From an uncultured Clostridia bacterium (GTDB lineage Bacteria > Bacillota > Clostridia > TANB77 > CAG-508): a stretch of DNA of 49,836 nucleotides. Positions 7,789 through 15,657 of the stretch are shown here, piece after piece. Position 1 is the stretch's first letter; every line of letters begins with the position of its first letter. Position numbers and translations under genes: made by a program. Under the pieces are notes generated by a model. The model searched no databases. It was not told the DNA's origin and was given only the letters and a program-made list of their open reading frames with translations. The stretch lies in NCBI GenBank assembly GCA_947588945.1, contig CANPZY010000011.1, positions 1 through 49,836 on the forward strand, read 5' to 3'.

Positions 7789-8076
7789 CTATAAAAAATT
7801 TTTTCCATATCTTTTAATAAAATCTTCTTCTGTTTTTTTGTAATATTCCATCCAAGTCTTTTGTGCTATCTTTTGTGCATATTCTTTAAATTGCTTATTA
7901 AAATGAATACCTTGATTACTCATGTTGTGCATTTCTGGTAATAGGAATATTACTAATCCATCTTCTATACTATGTTGTCTATTAGCTCCACCAAAAACTT
8001 CATGTCTATGACAACCTGAAAATCTTTCCGTACTCCACATCAAATTTTTAGGCATTATGCAAAATTCCTTTTTCAT
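7789..8076 (-). CDS. HNH-like nuclease, phage recombination cluster
   Basis: A 95-residue protein with RHEVFGGANRQHSIEDGL, LLPEMHN and GIHFNK, then a C-terminal FIKRYGKNFL. The order His-x-x-x-Gly-Gly-Ala-Asn-Arg ... His ... Asn matches a small His-Me-finger nuclease family common in the recombination modules of Firmicutes phages. Start overlaps the stop of the NinB-like gene by four bases, so it is translated with it. Probably resolves or cuts recombination intermediates; this is inference. Confidence 0.75.
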   Translation of the reverse strand: MKKEFCIMPKNLMWSTERFSGCHRHEVFGGANRQHSIEDGLVIFLLPEMHNMSNQGIHFNKQFKEYAQKIAQKTWMEYYKKTEEDFIKRYGKNFL

Positions 8077-8621
8077 TTAACTTGTCCCCACTCTTCTTTT
8101 AGTAAGCTTAATCGCTCTGGTGTTAAAGTCTCTATATTTAATTGCTTACATTCTTGTACTATAAAATCTATTAATCTACTCATTTCTTTTGTATCGTAAG
8201 AACTAGAACCATAATAGCAATTTACCCTTACACATTTATCTTTTCTGGTTGTTTCTTGTACTTGATAGCCTAGTCCTTGCTTCTCCCATACTCTCTTAAA
8301 ATTATCAAATGCTACTTCTGTTACGATAAATGATACAAATGCTCCAACATTTTTTATTGCTTCTTTATAAACATCTTCCTTAGTTATTACTGTTCCGTCT
8401 TTACTTATTTCTTGAGCTATCTTTTCACATAGTACCCAACAATACGAATTAGCATCTAAACTTCTTTTTTTGTACCATTTTTTTATTTCTACATTCAGTT
8501 TATCTTCGTTTTTTAGCTTTTGTATATCTTCTTTATTGTTTGTATCTAATAAAAGGCTTATTTTTGGTTTTGATGATTCCAAATCTATTGAAATATCTGT
8601 TATTATTCCTGTTGTTTCCAT
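8073..8621 (-). CDS. NinB-like recombination protein
   Basis: ATG at 8619-8621 is preferred to the GTG at 8648, which would extend the overlap with the exonuclease gene to 46 bases; GGAAGG lies upstream. The protein (182 residues) carries KKRSLDANSYCWVLCEKIA, comparable to the RSLDQN segment of lambda NinB, and a C-terminal EMSRLIDFIVQECKQLNIET region. NinB-type proteins bind single-stranded DNA in phage recombination. The neighbours (YqaJ exonuclease and annealing protein) fit that role. Confidence 0.7.
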   Translation of the reverse strand: METTGIITDISIDLESSKPKISLLLDTNNKEDIQKLKNEDKLNVEIKKWYKKRSLDANSYCWVLCEKIAQEISKDGTVITKEDVYKEAIKNVGAFVSFIVTEVAFDNFKRVWEKQGLGYQVQETTRKDKCVRVNCYYGSSSYDTKEMSRLIDFIVQECKQLNIETLTPERLSLLKEEWGQVK

Positions 8622-9166
8622 TCTGGATATACACCTTCCTTCAAACACTTACTCAATATTTTTAATTTTGGTAAATATTCTTCTTGTATAAAATTCTCGT
8701 CATATTCAATCTTTATAAGATTTATTCTGTTTTTATCTATACTGTTAAAAAAGTTCTTGTAATCTTCCTCTTTAAGACCATACTCTACAATGTATAGGTT
8801 ATATATTTTACTTGCATACATTTCTACTTGAGCTTGTCTCCAGTATTGTTTTGATACTTTAAATTCTTTATCTATATTGTGTGTTTTTACTTCATAAATA
8901 CAAGTTTCCGTATTTCCATCAAGATTTACTCTTAATCTATCTATAATTATTTGCTTATCCTTTTCTAATCCTTCAATATCTAATGAATCTAATATTTTAT
9001 GTTCAAAGTTATTTCCTGCTTGCATAGCTTCTGTCTTTAGACTGTTTTTATAAAGTCCAAGTTTTTCTAGCCACCAATTTTCAAAAGATTTAGTTTCCCA
9101 ATTTCCAACTACATAGCTTGTATCTGATGCTCCTATATAGAAACTTCTATCTTGACTTTGTATCAA
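8603..9166 (-). CDS. YqaJ-like viral exonuclease
   Basis: A 187-residue PD-(D/E)xK nuclease. Conserved features: GASD near residues 12-15, an AGNNFEH segment near 50-56, and an active-site pair VNLDG near 80-84 and YEVKTH near 90-95 with Asp, Glu and Lys. Such enzymes resect double-stranded ends for the paired annealing protein, whose gene directly precedes it and overlaps by 20 bases. Together they form a two-component recombination system of the Red/RecET type. Confidence 0.87.
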   Translation of the reverse strand: MIQSQDRSFYIGASDTSYVVGNWETKSFENWWLEKLGLYKNSLKTEAMQAGNNFEHKILDSLDIEGLEKDKQIIIDRLRVNLDGNTETCIYEVKTHNIDKEFKVSKQYWRQAQVEMYASKIYNLYIVEYGLKEEDYKNFFNSIDKNRINLIKIEYDENFIQEEYLPKLKILSKCLKEGVYPEWKQQE

Positions 9167-9800
9167 TATTTGCTAAATCCTTTTCAAAATTATTTAAAGT
9201 ATCAAAATAACTAAACAATGCTTTTACTTCATCTTCAGTCTTATGTAGTCTTTCTGCTATTTCTTTTACTGATAAACCTTCTTTTAATTTTTGCGTATAT
9301 ATTTGCTGACATCTTTCTTTAATTTTGAATATATCGTGTTTGCTTAAATCATCATCTTTTACTTTTGAAAGTTTGTATTCTTCTTTAAGCCATAGATCGA
9401 ATCCTAATCCTGTATATATAGCAACACCTTTTACAAAACTTCTACACATTGAGTTCCATACCCTTTGTTGCGACATTGAATTATCTTGAACAGGATTAGC
9501 TCCATTCATTACTGGACTATGCATTATATATACTTTATCGTCTATATGTATTTCTATTCTAGTTTCATAACATCTATTTGTTTTCTTTCCTGCTCCAATT
9601 CCATTTTCAAATGTATTTTCACTCATAAACAAGCTACTTCCTTTTTCATTTGTTAATGGTACAAAGTAAACTTGTTCTGCTCCATTTTCGTGTAGTAAAT
9701 CTATGCATTTAGCCCAATTTAAGTATTCCGCTCCATCTCTTTCTTCTGTAAATTCACTCACATCTATTTTTCTTAATTCATCGTAACCTTTTAGTGCCAT
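9147..9800 (-). CDS. Single-strand annealing protein, DUF1071/Sak3 type
   Basis: A 217-residue protein with EYLNWAKCIDLL near residues 25-36, VYIMHSPVMNGANPV near 88-102 and VWNSMCRSFVKGVAIYTGLGFDLW near 113-136 (the last is cited only by its ends), the pattern of DUF1071 annealing proteins. It would coat resected single strands and anneal homologous DNA. It overlaps the exonuclease gene, its usual partner. Confidence 0.82.
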   Translation of the reverse strand: MALKGYDELRKIDVSEFTEERDGAEYLNWAKCIDLLHENGAEQVYFVPLTNEKGSSLFMSENTFENGIGAGKKTNRCYETRIEIHIDDKVYIMHSPVMNGANPVQDNSMSQQRVWNSMCRSFVKGVAIYTGLGFDLWLKEEYKLSKVKDDDLSKHDIFKIKERCQQIYTQKLKEGLSVKEIAERLHKTEDEVKALFSYFDTLNNFEKDLANIDTKSR

Positions 9801-9808
9801 AATTTCTC

Positions 9809-10045
9809 CTAACTAGCCCATACAGACTTTTCATATTCTGCATTTTTAAATTGTTTTTCTTTTTCATATTCTTCTTTTAACTTTTTATTTAAATATTCAT
9901 ATTCAGAAATATATTTAAATATTAGATTATCAACATCTTCTAAAATATCTTCTAAAGTACACTCATCTTTGATTTCTTTTAATTTTGTTAGCATTATTTC
10001 TAAATCGCTGCATCTGTCTTCATCGTCAGTTATAATTATCATCAT
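9809..10045 (-). CDS. Phage coiled-coil hypothetical protein
   Basis: A 78-residue very acidic protein with a long C-terminal helix (EYEYLNKKLKEEYEKEKQF). Two Met codons at the start; either may be used. No known function; first gene after the recombination pair in the early operon. Confidence 0.6.
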   Translation of the reverse strand: MMIIITDDEDRCSDLEIMLTKLKEIKDECTLEDILEDVDNLIFKYISEYEYLNKKLKEEYEKEKQFKNAEYEKSVWAS

Positions 10046-10118
10046 TTACTCCTTTACAAATTAAAAATTTTGTGTTAATATAAAAACAATGTTTTTACAT
10101 AAACTTTTATATGTTGTT

Positions 10119-10295
10119 CTAATTTCCAGTTGGTACAACATATATTTTTTTAAATGTTTTATTTCTTAGATGATCTAAAGTTAAACGTCCAATATTTTTC
10201 TCTAAAAGAACTTGTTTTAGAAAATCTTCATACATAAAGAGTATTGTTACTTCATCTTCTGTAACTTCTTTTCCTCCAATATCTATAAATTTCAT
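10119..10295 (-). CDS. Phage small hypothetical protein
   Basis: A 58-residue ORF starting at ATG 10293-10295 behind a strong GGGGG ribosome-binding site. Sequence begins MKFIDIGGKEVTEDEV and ends KKIYVVPTGN. Acidic first half, basic second half; function unknown. Confidence 0.6.
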   Translation of the reverse strand: MKFIDIGGKEVTEDEVTILFMYEDFLKQVLLEKNIGRLTLDHLRNKTFKKIYVVPTGN

Positions 10296-10307
10296 AGCTA
10301 CCCCCTT

Positions 10308-10529
10308 TTAATAAATTTGTTCAATTATTTTTTTTACAATAGCTGTTTCTACATCAATTCCCATACACCAATATCTTACAGCTTCTTTATCTGCAATTAG
10401 CTTACTTGTTCCTTGTATTTTAGGAAATGTTTTTTGATGATACATTGATTCAGAAACAGTTTTACCTACACCTAATATCTGACTTAAATCAACTGGTGTT
10501 AAAATGTCTGGAGCATCTTCCCATTTCAA
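10308..10529 (-). CDS. Excisionase-like HTH protein
   Basis: A 73-residue protein of the MerR-like/HTH_17 type: LTPVDLSQILGVGKTVSESMY near residues 10-30 forms a helix-turn-helix, followed by FPKIQGTSKLIADKEAVRYW, the wing and third helix. Position early in the leftward operon fits an excisionase or early regulator. Which of the two cannot be decided here. Confidence 0.75.
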   Translation of the reverse strand: MKWEDAPDILTPVDLSQILGVGKTVSESMYHQKTFPKIQGTSKLIADKEAVRYWCMGIDVETAIVKKIIEQIY

Positions 10530-10546
10530 TTTATTTTCCTCCCTTC

Positions 10547-10657
10547 TTAATCATCTTCGTGTGTTGAGTCGTTTTTTTCGAATAAATAATCAATAGACAT
10601 TCCTTTAAAATATTTATTTCTTATTTTAAAACATTCTCCTAGTTCTTTTACTTCCAT
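10547..10657 (-). CDS. Phage micro-protein
   Basis: A 36-residue ORF with AAGGAGA before the ATG at 10655-10657 and an Asp/Glu-rich end. It fills the gap between the Cro-like gene and the excisionase-like gene. Unknown function. Confidence 0.45.
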   Translation of the reverse strand: MEVKELGECFKIRNKYFKGMSIDYLFEKNDSTHEDD

Positions 10658-10741
10658 ATCTTCTCCTTATGCCTTTTGCTTAAAAATTATTAGATTTTAT
10701 TTGTCAATACTTGTAATAAAAATGTTATATGCATTTTGTTT

Positions 10742-10756
10742 TTACGTATTACGTAA
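10742..10756. promoter_or_regulatory. Phage operator inside the 3' end of the cro-like gene
   Basis: TTACGTATTACGTAA, a perfect 6+3+6 palindrome of the same class as the two operators near the promoters. It lies exactly over the last codons and stop of the Cro-like gene, about 250 bases from the others, so DNA looping or a roadblock role is possible. Confidence 0.7.
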
Positions 10757-10978
10757 TCGTTGATTAAAAAAAATATCTATTGCTTCATCTTTAGATAAAT
10801 TTAAAATTTTTATTAAATCTAAAATATCTGTTAAGCTTAATTCAACTTGTCCTGATAATCTTCTATATACATATATTTCTGTTTTCTTCCATTTCTGAGC
10901 TAGCTGACGTTTTGATATATTTCTAAATTTCATATATCCTTCTATTTTTCTTAATATTTCATTTTCTTTGATTTTCAC
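10742..10978 (-). CDS. Cro-like HTH regulator
   Basis: A 78-residue protein with a Cro/CI-type helix-turn-helix: ISKRQLAQKWKKTEIYVYRRLSG near residues 20-42. First gene of the leftward early operon, divergent from the CI-like repressor. A perfect operator palindrome (10742-10756) overlaps its last codons and stop. It is expected to compete with the repressor for the shared operators and favour lytic growth. Confidence 0.82.
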   Translation of the reverse strand: MKIKENEILRKIEGYMKFRNISKRQLAQKWKKTEIYVYRRLSGQVELSLTDILDLIKILNLSKDEAIDIFFNQRLRNT

Positions 10979-10993
10979 TTTTACACCTCCTTT

Positions 10994-11023
10994 TTACGCG
11001 TTGCGTAATTACGTTATACGTAA
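10994..11023. promoter_or_regulatory. Tandem operators for the early leftward promoter
   Basis: Two adjacent perfect palindromes, TTACGCGTTGCGTAA (10994-11008) and TTACGTTATACGTAA (11009-11023), each 6+3+6. They lie directly downstream of the -10 box of the leftward promoter and before the ribosome-binding site of the Cro-like gene, so a bound repressor would block transcription initiation. Confidence 0.85.
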
Positions 11024-11052
11024 TTTATACAATATTATTTTCTTATTGTCAA
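11024..11052 (-). promoter_or_regulatory. Leftward early promoter (cro operon)
   Basis: Reading leftward: -35 TTGACA (11047-11052), 17-base spacer, -10 TATAAA (11024-11029). The start site would fall within the first operator. Drives the Cro-like gene and the early phage operon. Confidence 0.85.
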
Positions 11053-11092
11053 TACTTTTTACGAAATTTTTTTATTTTTTTTGTAAAACATA

Positions 11093-11121
11093 TTGCGTAT
11101 TGCGAAATATTATAGTATAAT
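11093..11121 (+). promoter_or_regulatory. Repressor promoter with overlapping operator
   Basis: -35 TTGCGT (11093-11098), 17-base spacer, -10 TATAAT (11116-11121), then GGAG and the repressor ATG at 11143. TTGCGTATTGCGAAA (11093-11107) is a degenerate copy of the operator and covers the -35 box, implying autoregulation. Confidence 0.78.
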
Positions 11122-11142
11122 AGCCCCATAGGAGATTTTATT

Positions 11143-11778
11143 ATGGATGAGATTTATGATGAACTTTTTTCTAAAAGACTATCTGAATTAATAGATAGTA
11201 GTAATTATATTTTAAGTGATATGGAAGAAATTGTAGGAAAGAAATCAGCTACTATATCTCGATATGCTTCTGGAGAAATAAAAGGTGTAAAAAGAAGTAC
11301 TATTGTTAAACTAGCTAATTTTTTTGGAGTTAATGCTGCTTGGTTAGCAGGTTTAAGTGATGAAAAATATATTTCTAATGTAAATTCTAAACAACTTTTT
11401 CCTCTTTTAGGTACAGTTAAAGCAGGTTACAACTATTTAGCACAAGAAAATTGGATAGGTTATGTAAATTTAGATAAAGAAGTATCGGATCCAGAAAATT
11501 ATTTTGCATTAAAAGTAACTGGTGATAGTATGCAACCTATTATGTATGAAGATGACATAGTAATAGTTCATAAACAAAATAATGTTGAAAGTGGACAAAT
11601 TGCAATAGTTATTGTTGATGGAGAAGAAGCTACAGTAAAAAAGTTAATTAAATATGATGACCATATTGAATTAGTTGCTTTTAATTCATATTATCCTCCA
11701 AGAAAACTAACGAAAAATGACAATTTTAAAGTTATTGGAAAAGTTACAGAAGCTAGAATCAGAAAGATATTTGAATAA
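11143..11778 (+). CDS. CI-like repressor with S24 peptidase domain
   Basis: A 211-residue LexA/CI-type protein. N-terminal helix-turn-helix near residues 10-65 (LSDMEEIVGKKSATISRYASG), then a linker and an S24 domain. Self-cleavage elements: Ala-Gly in VKAGYN near residue 93, Ser in GDSMQP near 127, Lys in EEATVKKL near 167. DNA damage with RecA would cut it and induce the prophage. Divergent from the Cro-like gene across a shared operator region. Confidence 0.93.
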   Translation: MDEIYDELFSKRLSELIDSSNYILSDMEEIVGKKSATISRYASGEIKGVKRSTIVKLANFFGVNAAWLAGLSDEKYISNVNSKQLFPLLGTVKAGYNYLAQENWIGYVNLDKEVSDPENYFALKVTGDSMQPIMYEDDIVIVHKQNNVESGQIAIVIVDGEEATVKKLIKYDDHIELVAFNSYYPPRKLTKNDNFKVIGKVTEARIRKIFE

Positions 11779-11850
11779 AATAAGTTGCACATTGAAAGTA
11801 AGTGGTTTTAAAAATAATAATTAATTTATAATATAAAAAGGAGAAATTTT

Positions 11851-12339
11851 ATGGAAAAATTAACTTATGATGAATTTGAAAAAATTGTGGAAGGCTATAA
11901 TAATGGTACATTAAAAATAGGTGTAAAACCTGATGAAGCAAGAAAGATGCTTATTAATTATGATAAAAAATGTTTATTTCTTACTTTACTATTTCCAATT
12001 TTACTTATAGCATCATTTATAATCTATTGCTTTAATTTTGGATTTCCATTAGGTATATTATTTAGTATCATTTTATATTTTACTTCCTCTGCTTATATTT
12101 CTTGTTTTGTTTTAAATTTAAAATTTAAAAAAGAAATTTATTATATATGTTTAGCATTAATACCTATATCTATTTTTTTTAATATAAAAATATGTATGTC
12201 ATTATTAATAACAAGTTTTACTTTTTTATCAATTTATTATATGTATCAATACAGTAATAAAAAAATTATTGATTTAGTTATTAATAATATGGATTTAATG
12301 TCAGATTTATTAGATTTACAAATGATAATAATTGAATAA
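11851..12339 (+). CDS. Prophage four-helix membrane protein
   Basis: A 162-residue protein with a cytoplasmic-type N-terminal region (about 45 residues) and four hydrophobic segments near residues 47-68, 70-88, 97-113 and 115-130. AAGGAG precedes the ATG, a spacing repeated exactly before the next gene. It is transcribed with the repressor in the lysogen, so superinfection exclusion or lysogenic conversion is a reasonable guess, but no family is recognised. Confidence 0.7.
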   Translation: MEKLTYDEFEKIVEGYNNGTLKIGVKPDEARKMLINYDKKCLFLTLLFPILLIASFIIYCFNFGFPLGILFSIILYFTSSAYISCFVLNLKFKKEIYYICLALIPISIFFNIKICMSLLITSFTFLSIYYMYQYSNKKIIDLVINNMDLMSDLLDLQMIIIE

Positions 12340-12371
12340 AAAAACAATAAAAATGTAAAAGGAGAAATTTT

Positions 12372-12773
12372 ATGTTTAGTGATTTAGCATATTATTGTTT
12401 ATATAATTATGATATTAAAGAATTGGAAGAAGAAAAAATAGCTTTAATACAATTATTGATTGAACTAAAACAAGAAAAAAACAAAATAAAAGGAAGTTAT
12501 TATATATATTCATTTTTTAACTTGTATATTTGTTTTTTTTATTTAATAATGTGGGCAGCTATTACTATTTTCCCTTCTTTTTTATTTGGTTTTGGAAATA
12601 TTTTTGCAGAAATTTTAGGAACTATATTTTTATTTACATATCTTTATGTAATAGGTTCTTGTTCTAATTTATTTAAAGGAGAAAATGTAATTGAAGATTA
12701 TAAAGATTTAAAACAAAAAATCTTGATTTGTGAAGAAAAATTAAAAAAATTGAATAATTATATTAAAAAATAA
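12372..12773 (+). CDS. Prophage two-helix membrane protein
   Basis: A 133-residue protein with a coiled-coil N-terminal helix (ELEEEKIALIQLLIELKQEK), two membrane segments (near residues 46-66 and 76-96) and a C-terminal coiled coil. Same leader and ribosome-binding site as the preceding gene, suggesting a duplicated expression unit. Probably expressed in the lysogen; role unknown. Confidence 0.68.
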   Translation: MFSDLAYYCLYNYDIKELEEEKIALIQLLIELKQEKNKIKGSYYIYSFFNLYICFFYLIMWAAITIFPSFLFGFGNIFAEILGTIFLFTYLYVIGSCSNLFKGENVIEDYKDLKQKILICEEKLKKLNNYIKK

Positions 12774-12779
12774 AAAAAC

Positions 12780-12890
12780 GAGAAAAGTGCAAATTGACAC
12801 GACTCAACACACTTTTCTCCAAACACAAATACTATTGAAAGTATCTGCTTGTTTTGTATTATATATAAACGAGCCTTCAATTTCAATAGT
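12780..12890 (+). promoter_or_regulatory. Two inverted repeats and promoter before the integrase
   Basis: First repeat: GAGAAAAGTG (12780-12789) with CACTTTTCTC (12810-12819), a 10-bp stem likely to end transcription of the membrane genes. Second: ACTATTGAAA (12831-12840) with TTTCAATAGT (12881-12890), a 10-bp stem around a possible promoter TTGAAA (12835-12840), 16-base spacer, TATTAT (12857-12862). The second stem may also be an integrase or excisionase arm-type site. Confidence 0.5.
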
Positions 12891-12929
12891 TTTTGTAAAA
12901 AAATTAAAGAAATTTGGAGGATTTTTTTT

Positions 12930-14138
12930 ATGGAAAAGAAACAAAAAACTAGAACTCGTGGTAATGGTGAGGGATCTATTTATTACAGAAAAGATATTAA
13001 AAAATGGATTGCAACTTATTGGGTTGAAAATCCTGATGGAACTAAACATTTAGAATATATAAAGGGAGAAAAAAATGGTAATAGAAAAGATGTTGCTACA
13101 CAACTTGCTAATGTTCAGGCTCAAATTAATAATAAAGAATTTATTATTAAAAATGAAGTTCCTTTTGAAGAACTTTGTGAACAATATATTAAACAGTTAT
13201 ATAATTCTAATAAAATAAAATCAATAACATATAAAAGAAAATTAGCAACTTTAGAAAATATAAAAAAATTAAAAATTTCACAAATGCCTATTCAGAACAT
13301 TACTATTCAAGATATTAATACTTCTTTACAAGAAATATCTGTTTATGCAAAAAGTAGTATAGATAAAATAACAGGTCTAATATCTACCACATTTAATTAT
13401 GCAATTCTAAACAACTTAATAAAATCAAATCCTTTTCTTATAAGAGGAGCTATAATTAAGCCTGTTTCAAAGAAAAAGTCAAAATCCGTTGAGGCTTTTT
13501 CTATTGAAGAACAAAAAGCTTTTTTATCAAAACTAAATTCTTCATCTGATAAATATAAAGATATACTGTTAGTTGCTACTTTTACAGGAATGAGGATAGG
13601 AGAAATTTTAGCTTTAAAAGGAGAAGACATTGATTTAGAAAATAATATTATAAAAGTTAGTCGTACTTTAACTAAAGATGAATCAGATAAAGTTATATTA
13701 GGAGATACAACAAAAACATATAATAGCATTCGTGAAGTACCTATTTTAAATAACTTAAAAGACTTAATGCTTAATCTATCTAAAAAAGATTATTGTTTTA
13801 AATTTGAAAATCAATGGATTGCTCCATCTACCATAAATGCTCACATGAAAAAAATATGTAAAGATGCTGGAATAATGACAAAAACCGTTAAAAAGAAAAA
13901 AGGAATAAATAACTATGTTAATTTATCAACTTCAAATGCACACACTCATATACTTCGCCACACTTTCGCTACTAGATGTATCGAAGCTGGTATGTCTGCT
14001 GTTACTTTATCTCATATTTTAGGACATAAAGACATTGAAACCACATTGAATGTATATACTTCTGTTTTTAATAAATTCAAAGCAGATGAAATGAAACAAG
14101 TAAAAAAATATATGGAAAAAGTTAAACTTATAATTTAA
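12930..14138 (+). CDS. int: Tyrosine recombinase, prophage integrase
   Basis: ATG at 12930 is preferred to the frame opening at 12849 because GGAGG lies ten bases before it and the residues upstream are not integrase-like. The 402-residue protein has an N-terminal arm-binding AP2-like region (RGNGEGSIYYRKD near 9-21), a SAM-like core-binding domain and a catalytic domain with Arg in TGMRIGEIL, His-x-x-Arg in HILRHTFATR, LGHKDIETT and the nucleophile Tyr in LNVYTSV. It inserts the phage by site-specific recombination, most likely into the tRNA-Tyr 3' end 75 bases away. Confidence 0.94.
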   Translation: MEKKQKTRTRGNGEGSIYYRKDIKKWIATYWVENPDGTKHLEYIKGEKNGNRKDVATQLANVQAQINNKEFIIKNEVPFEELCEQYIKQLYNSNKIKSITYKRKLATLENIKKLKISQMPIQNITIQDINTSLQEISVYAKSSIDKITGLISTTFNYAILNNLIKSNPFLIRGAIIKPVSKKKSKSVEAFSIEEQKAFLSKLNSSSDKYKDILLVATFTGMRIGEILALKGEDIDLENNIIKVSRTLTKDESDKVILGDTTKTYNSIREVPILNNLKDLMLNLSKKDYCFKFENQWIAPSTINAHMKKICKDAGIMTKTVKKKKGINNYVNLSTSNAHTHILRHTFATRCIEAGMSAVTLSHILGHKDIETTLNVYTSVFNKFKADEMKQVKKYMEKVKLII

Positions 14139-14174
14139 TTTTACTGCTACACTACTGCTACATAAAAATAAAAC

Positions 14175-14207
14175 AATAGGCTTGAAATATATAGTTTCAC
14201 GCCTATT
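14175..14207 (-). terminator. Terminator of the tRNA-Met/tRNA-Tyr transcript
   Basis: AATAGGC (14175-14181) pairs with GCCTATT (14201-14207), extended by TGAAA/TTTCA. On the minus strand it directly follows the CCA end of tRNA-Tyr and is followed by a T-rich run, as expected for the end of the leftward tRNA operon. If the att core is inside the tRNA, this terminator is phage-borne. Confidence 0.7.
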
Positions 14208-14212
14208 AAAAA

Positions 14213-14298
14213 TGGTGGGCAGAGATGGATTCGAACCATCGTACTCATATGAGAACAGATTTACAGTCTGCCGCCTTTAACCACTCGACCATCTGCCC
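14213..14298 (-). tRNA. tRNA-Tyr (GTA)
   Basis: Acceptor GGGCAGA pairs with TCTGCCC, then discriminator A and encoded CCA. Anticodon loop CTGTAAA in stem CAGA/TCTG gives anticodon GTA. The long variable arm of a class II tRNA-Tyr is present (86 nt in all). Its 3' end faces the prophage integrase and is the likely attachment target. Confidence 0.96.
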
Positions 14299-14324
14299 AC
14301 ATATAAATTTTTATAAATAAAAAA

Positions 14325-14401
14325 TGGTGCGCCTTCAAGGATTCGAACCTTGGACCGACCGGTTATGAGCCGGTTGCTCTGACCAGCTGAGCTAAAGGCG
14401 C
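14325..14401 (-). tRNA. tRNA with CAT anticodon (Met elongator or Ile2)
   Basis: Acceptor GCGCCTT pairs with AAGGCGC, then A and CCA. Anticodon stem ACCGG/CCGGT with loop CTCATAA gives CAT. Absence of the C1:A72 mismatch and of three G:C pairs in the anticodon stem argues against initiator tRNA; whether it is elongator Met or lysidine-modified Ile2 is not settled by eye. First in the operon with tRNA-Tyr. Confidence 0.9.
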
Positions 14402-14421
14402 ATTTGTTTTGCACGTTTTTT

Positions 14422-14450
14422 ATTTTATAATATTTTTTTGTTTCTGTCAA
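14422..14450 (-). promoter_or_regulatory. Promoter of the tRNA pair
   Basis: Leftward -35 TTGACA (14445-14450), 17-base spacer, -10 TAAAAT (14422-14427), 20 bases before the first tRNA. Confidence 0.8.
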
Positions 14451-14515
14451 TACTATTTGAATATTTTTATCAAATCTTTTACAAAAAAATTATATTTTTT
14501 TAATTAATAAACAAT

Positions 14516-14550
14516 ATAGATATGACTTTTTCTTTACTAGTCATATCTAT
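14516..14550. terminator. Hairpin, probable terminator of the 306-aa gene
   Basis: ATAGATATGACT (14516-14527) pairs perfectly with AGTCATATCTAT (14539-14550), 12 bp, loop 11. It lies beyond the 3' end of the leftward gene at 14609 and before the tRNA promoter. The T-rich flank is modest on both strands, so it may act in either direction. Confidence 0.6.
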
Positions 14551-14608
14551 ACAATATATATTTTTTATATTTAACATTTTATTATATATTAAAATTTTTT
14601 AACTTAAA

Positions 14609-15529
14609 CTAATTATTATTTATATTGCCTTCTGGTAACCCCTCTGGTAATTGAAGAACAATTTTAATTTTAAATACATATTTAATTGCTCTTACAAATT
14701 TACTATTCTTAAATTTACTCCAAAGACTAGATTTAACTTCTGTTCTAGTTTCTGCATAATAGTCTTCATAAGCTTTTGTAGTGTTTCCTACTGGCTCCTT
14801 AACTTCTTTAACAACTGCTGTTTTCATTGTTTTATCAGCTTCAGGTTTTACTATCTTAATCTTTGCATCAGCTTTATTTTCTTCAACAACTTGTTTTGCT
14901 TCTTCTACTGGTGTAGGAATTAGTTTAAGTGCATCTGCTATTTCTATTCCTATATAACTTAATGCCTTTGATCTATCTTCAACTCTTTCCATATCTATTT
15001 CAATATGTAAATTTGATTCAAGATTTGATATTCTTGAGTTAATTAATTTAACTGATTCTACATAATTTTCTGATTCGTTACTTTTTGCTCTTCCTATTAC
15101 CCCTAATGCATCAATTATTTCTTGTGAAAATTTTCCATTTAAACTTGCAACACTTTTTTTCCATTCATTATCTTTTGATTGGACTATTGCTAATGTTTGT
15201 CTCAAAACAGCTGCAGATTTTATATTATATTCTCTCTGTCTTATTAAATTTTCTATTTGCTTTGTATTTTCCTCAAATTGGTTTGTTGCATATTCAACTA
15301 AACCATAAGCGGAGTCATATACAGATTTTGGAAAATTCTTTTTCTTTGGGTATTCTATTAAATAGGTTTTTATCGATTCTACTAAATCCTTAAAATACGA
15401 ATTATCATCTAACTCTATTATTTGCTTCTTACTATTAGGATTTATTAGTCTTTGAACCTTTTCTATATTTGATAATATTTTTTCTTCCGTGATTACCATT
15501 CTCACGTTTACTATCCCTCTTCTAGGCAT
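14609..15529 (-). CDS. Hypothetical protein, helical with basic C terminus
   Basis: A 306-residue soluble protein. The first 200 residues are predicted mostly helical (coiled-coil type, with repeated Asn/Glu/Lys), residues 205-260 form a charged linker rich in Lys, Val and Glu, and the end (KFVRAIKYVFKIKIVLQLP) is a basic amphipathic segment that could contact membrane. AAGGAGG sits well placed before the ATG. No family recognised; monocistronic between the tRNA operon and an acyl-CoA synthetase gene. Confidence 0.7.
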   Translation of the reverse strand: MPRRGIVNVRMVITEEKILSNIEKVQRLINPNSKKQIIELDDNSYFKDLVESIKTYLIEYPKKKNFPKSVYDSAYGLVEYATNQFEENTKQIENLIRQREYNIKSAAVLRQTLAIVQSKDNEWKKSVASLNGKFSQEIIDALGVIGRAKSNESENYVESVKLINSRISNLESNLHIEIDMERVEDRSKALSYIGIEIADALKLIPTPVEEAKQVVEENKADAKIKIVKPEADKTMKTAVVKEVKEPVGNTTKAYEDYYAETRTEVKSSLWSKFKNSKFVRAIKYVFKIKIVLQLPEGLPEGNINNN

Positions 15530-15657
15530 TGTAAACTTTACCTCCTTTTAATTATGTTAAGCATGGTATTTAGTACTTTTAATAATACTATTATAATTTT
15601 AGTACAAATAAATCTTTATTGTCAAGTTCAATTATAAATTTTTTTACATTTTTATAT

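Larger units (their letters stand above)
1..14212. mobile_element. Prophage, right-hand part (left end outside window)
   Basis: A continuous block of short, tightly packed leftward genes of phage type (HNH nuclease, YopX, YqaJ exonuclease, annealing protein, replication protein, excisionase-like HTH, Cro-like protein) meets a rightward CI-like repressor, two membrane proteins and a tyrosine integrase. The integrase ends about 75 bases from the 3' end of tRNA-Tyr, the classical arrangement for integration at a tRNA 3' end. The structural genes and the other att site would lie to the left of base 1, so neither attL/attR identity nor phage length can be checked here. The boundary at 14212 is an inference from the tRNA position. 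Confidence 0.9.

Noticed and set aside
12849..12929. N-terminal extension of the integrase
   Set aside because: The added residues are not integrase-like, and GGAGG stands right before the ATG at 12930.
14609..15529. Phage origin for the 306-residue protein
   Set aside because: It lies beyond the tRNA genes on the host side, has its own ribosome-binding site and hairpin, and no phage family likeness.
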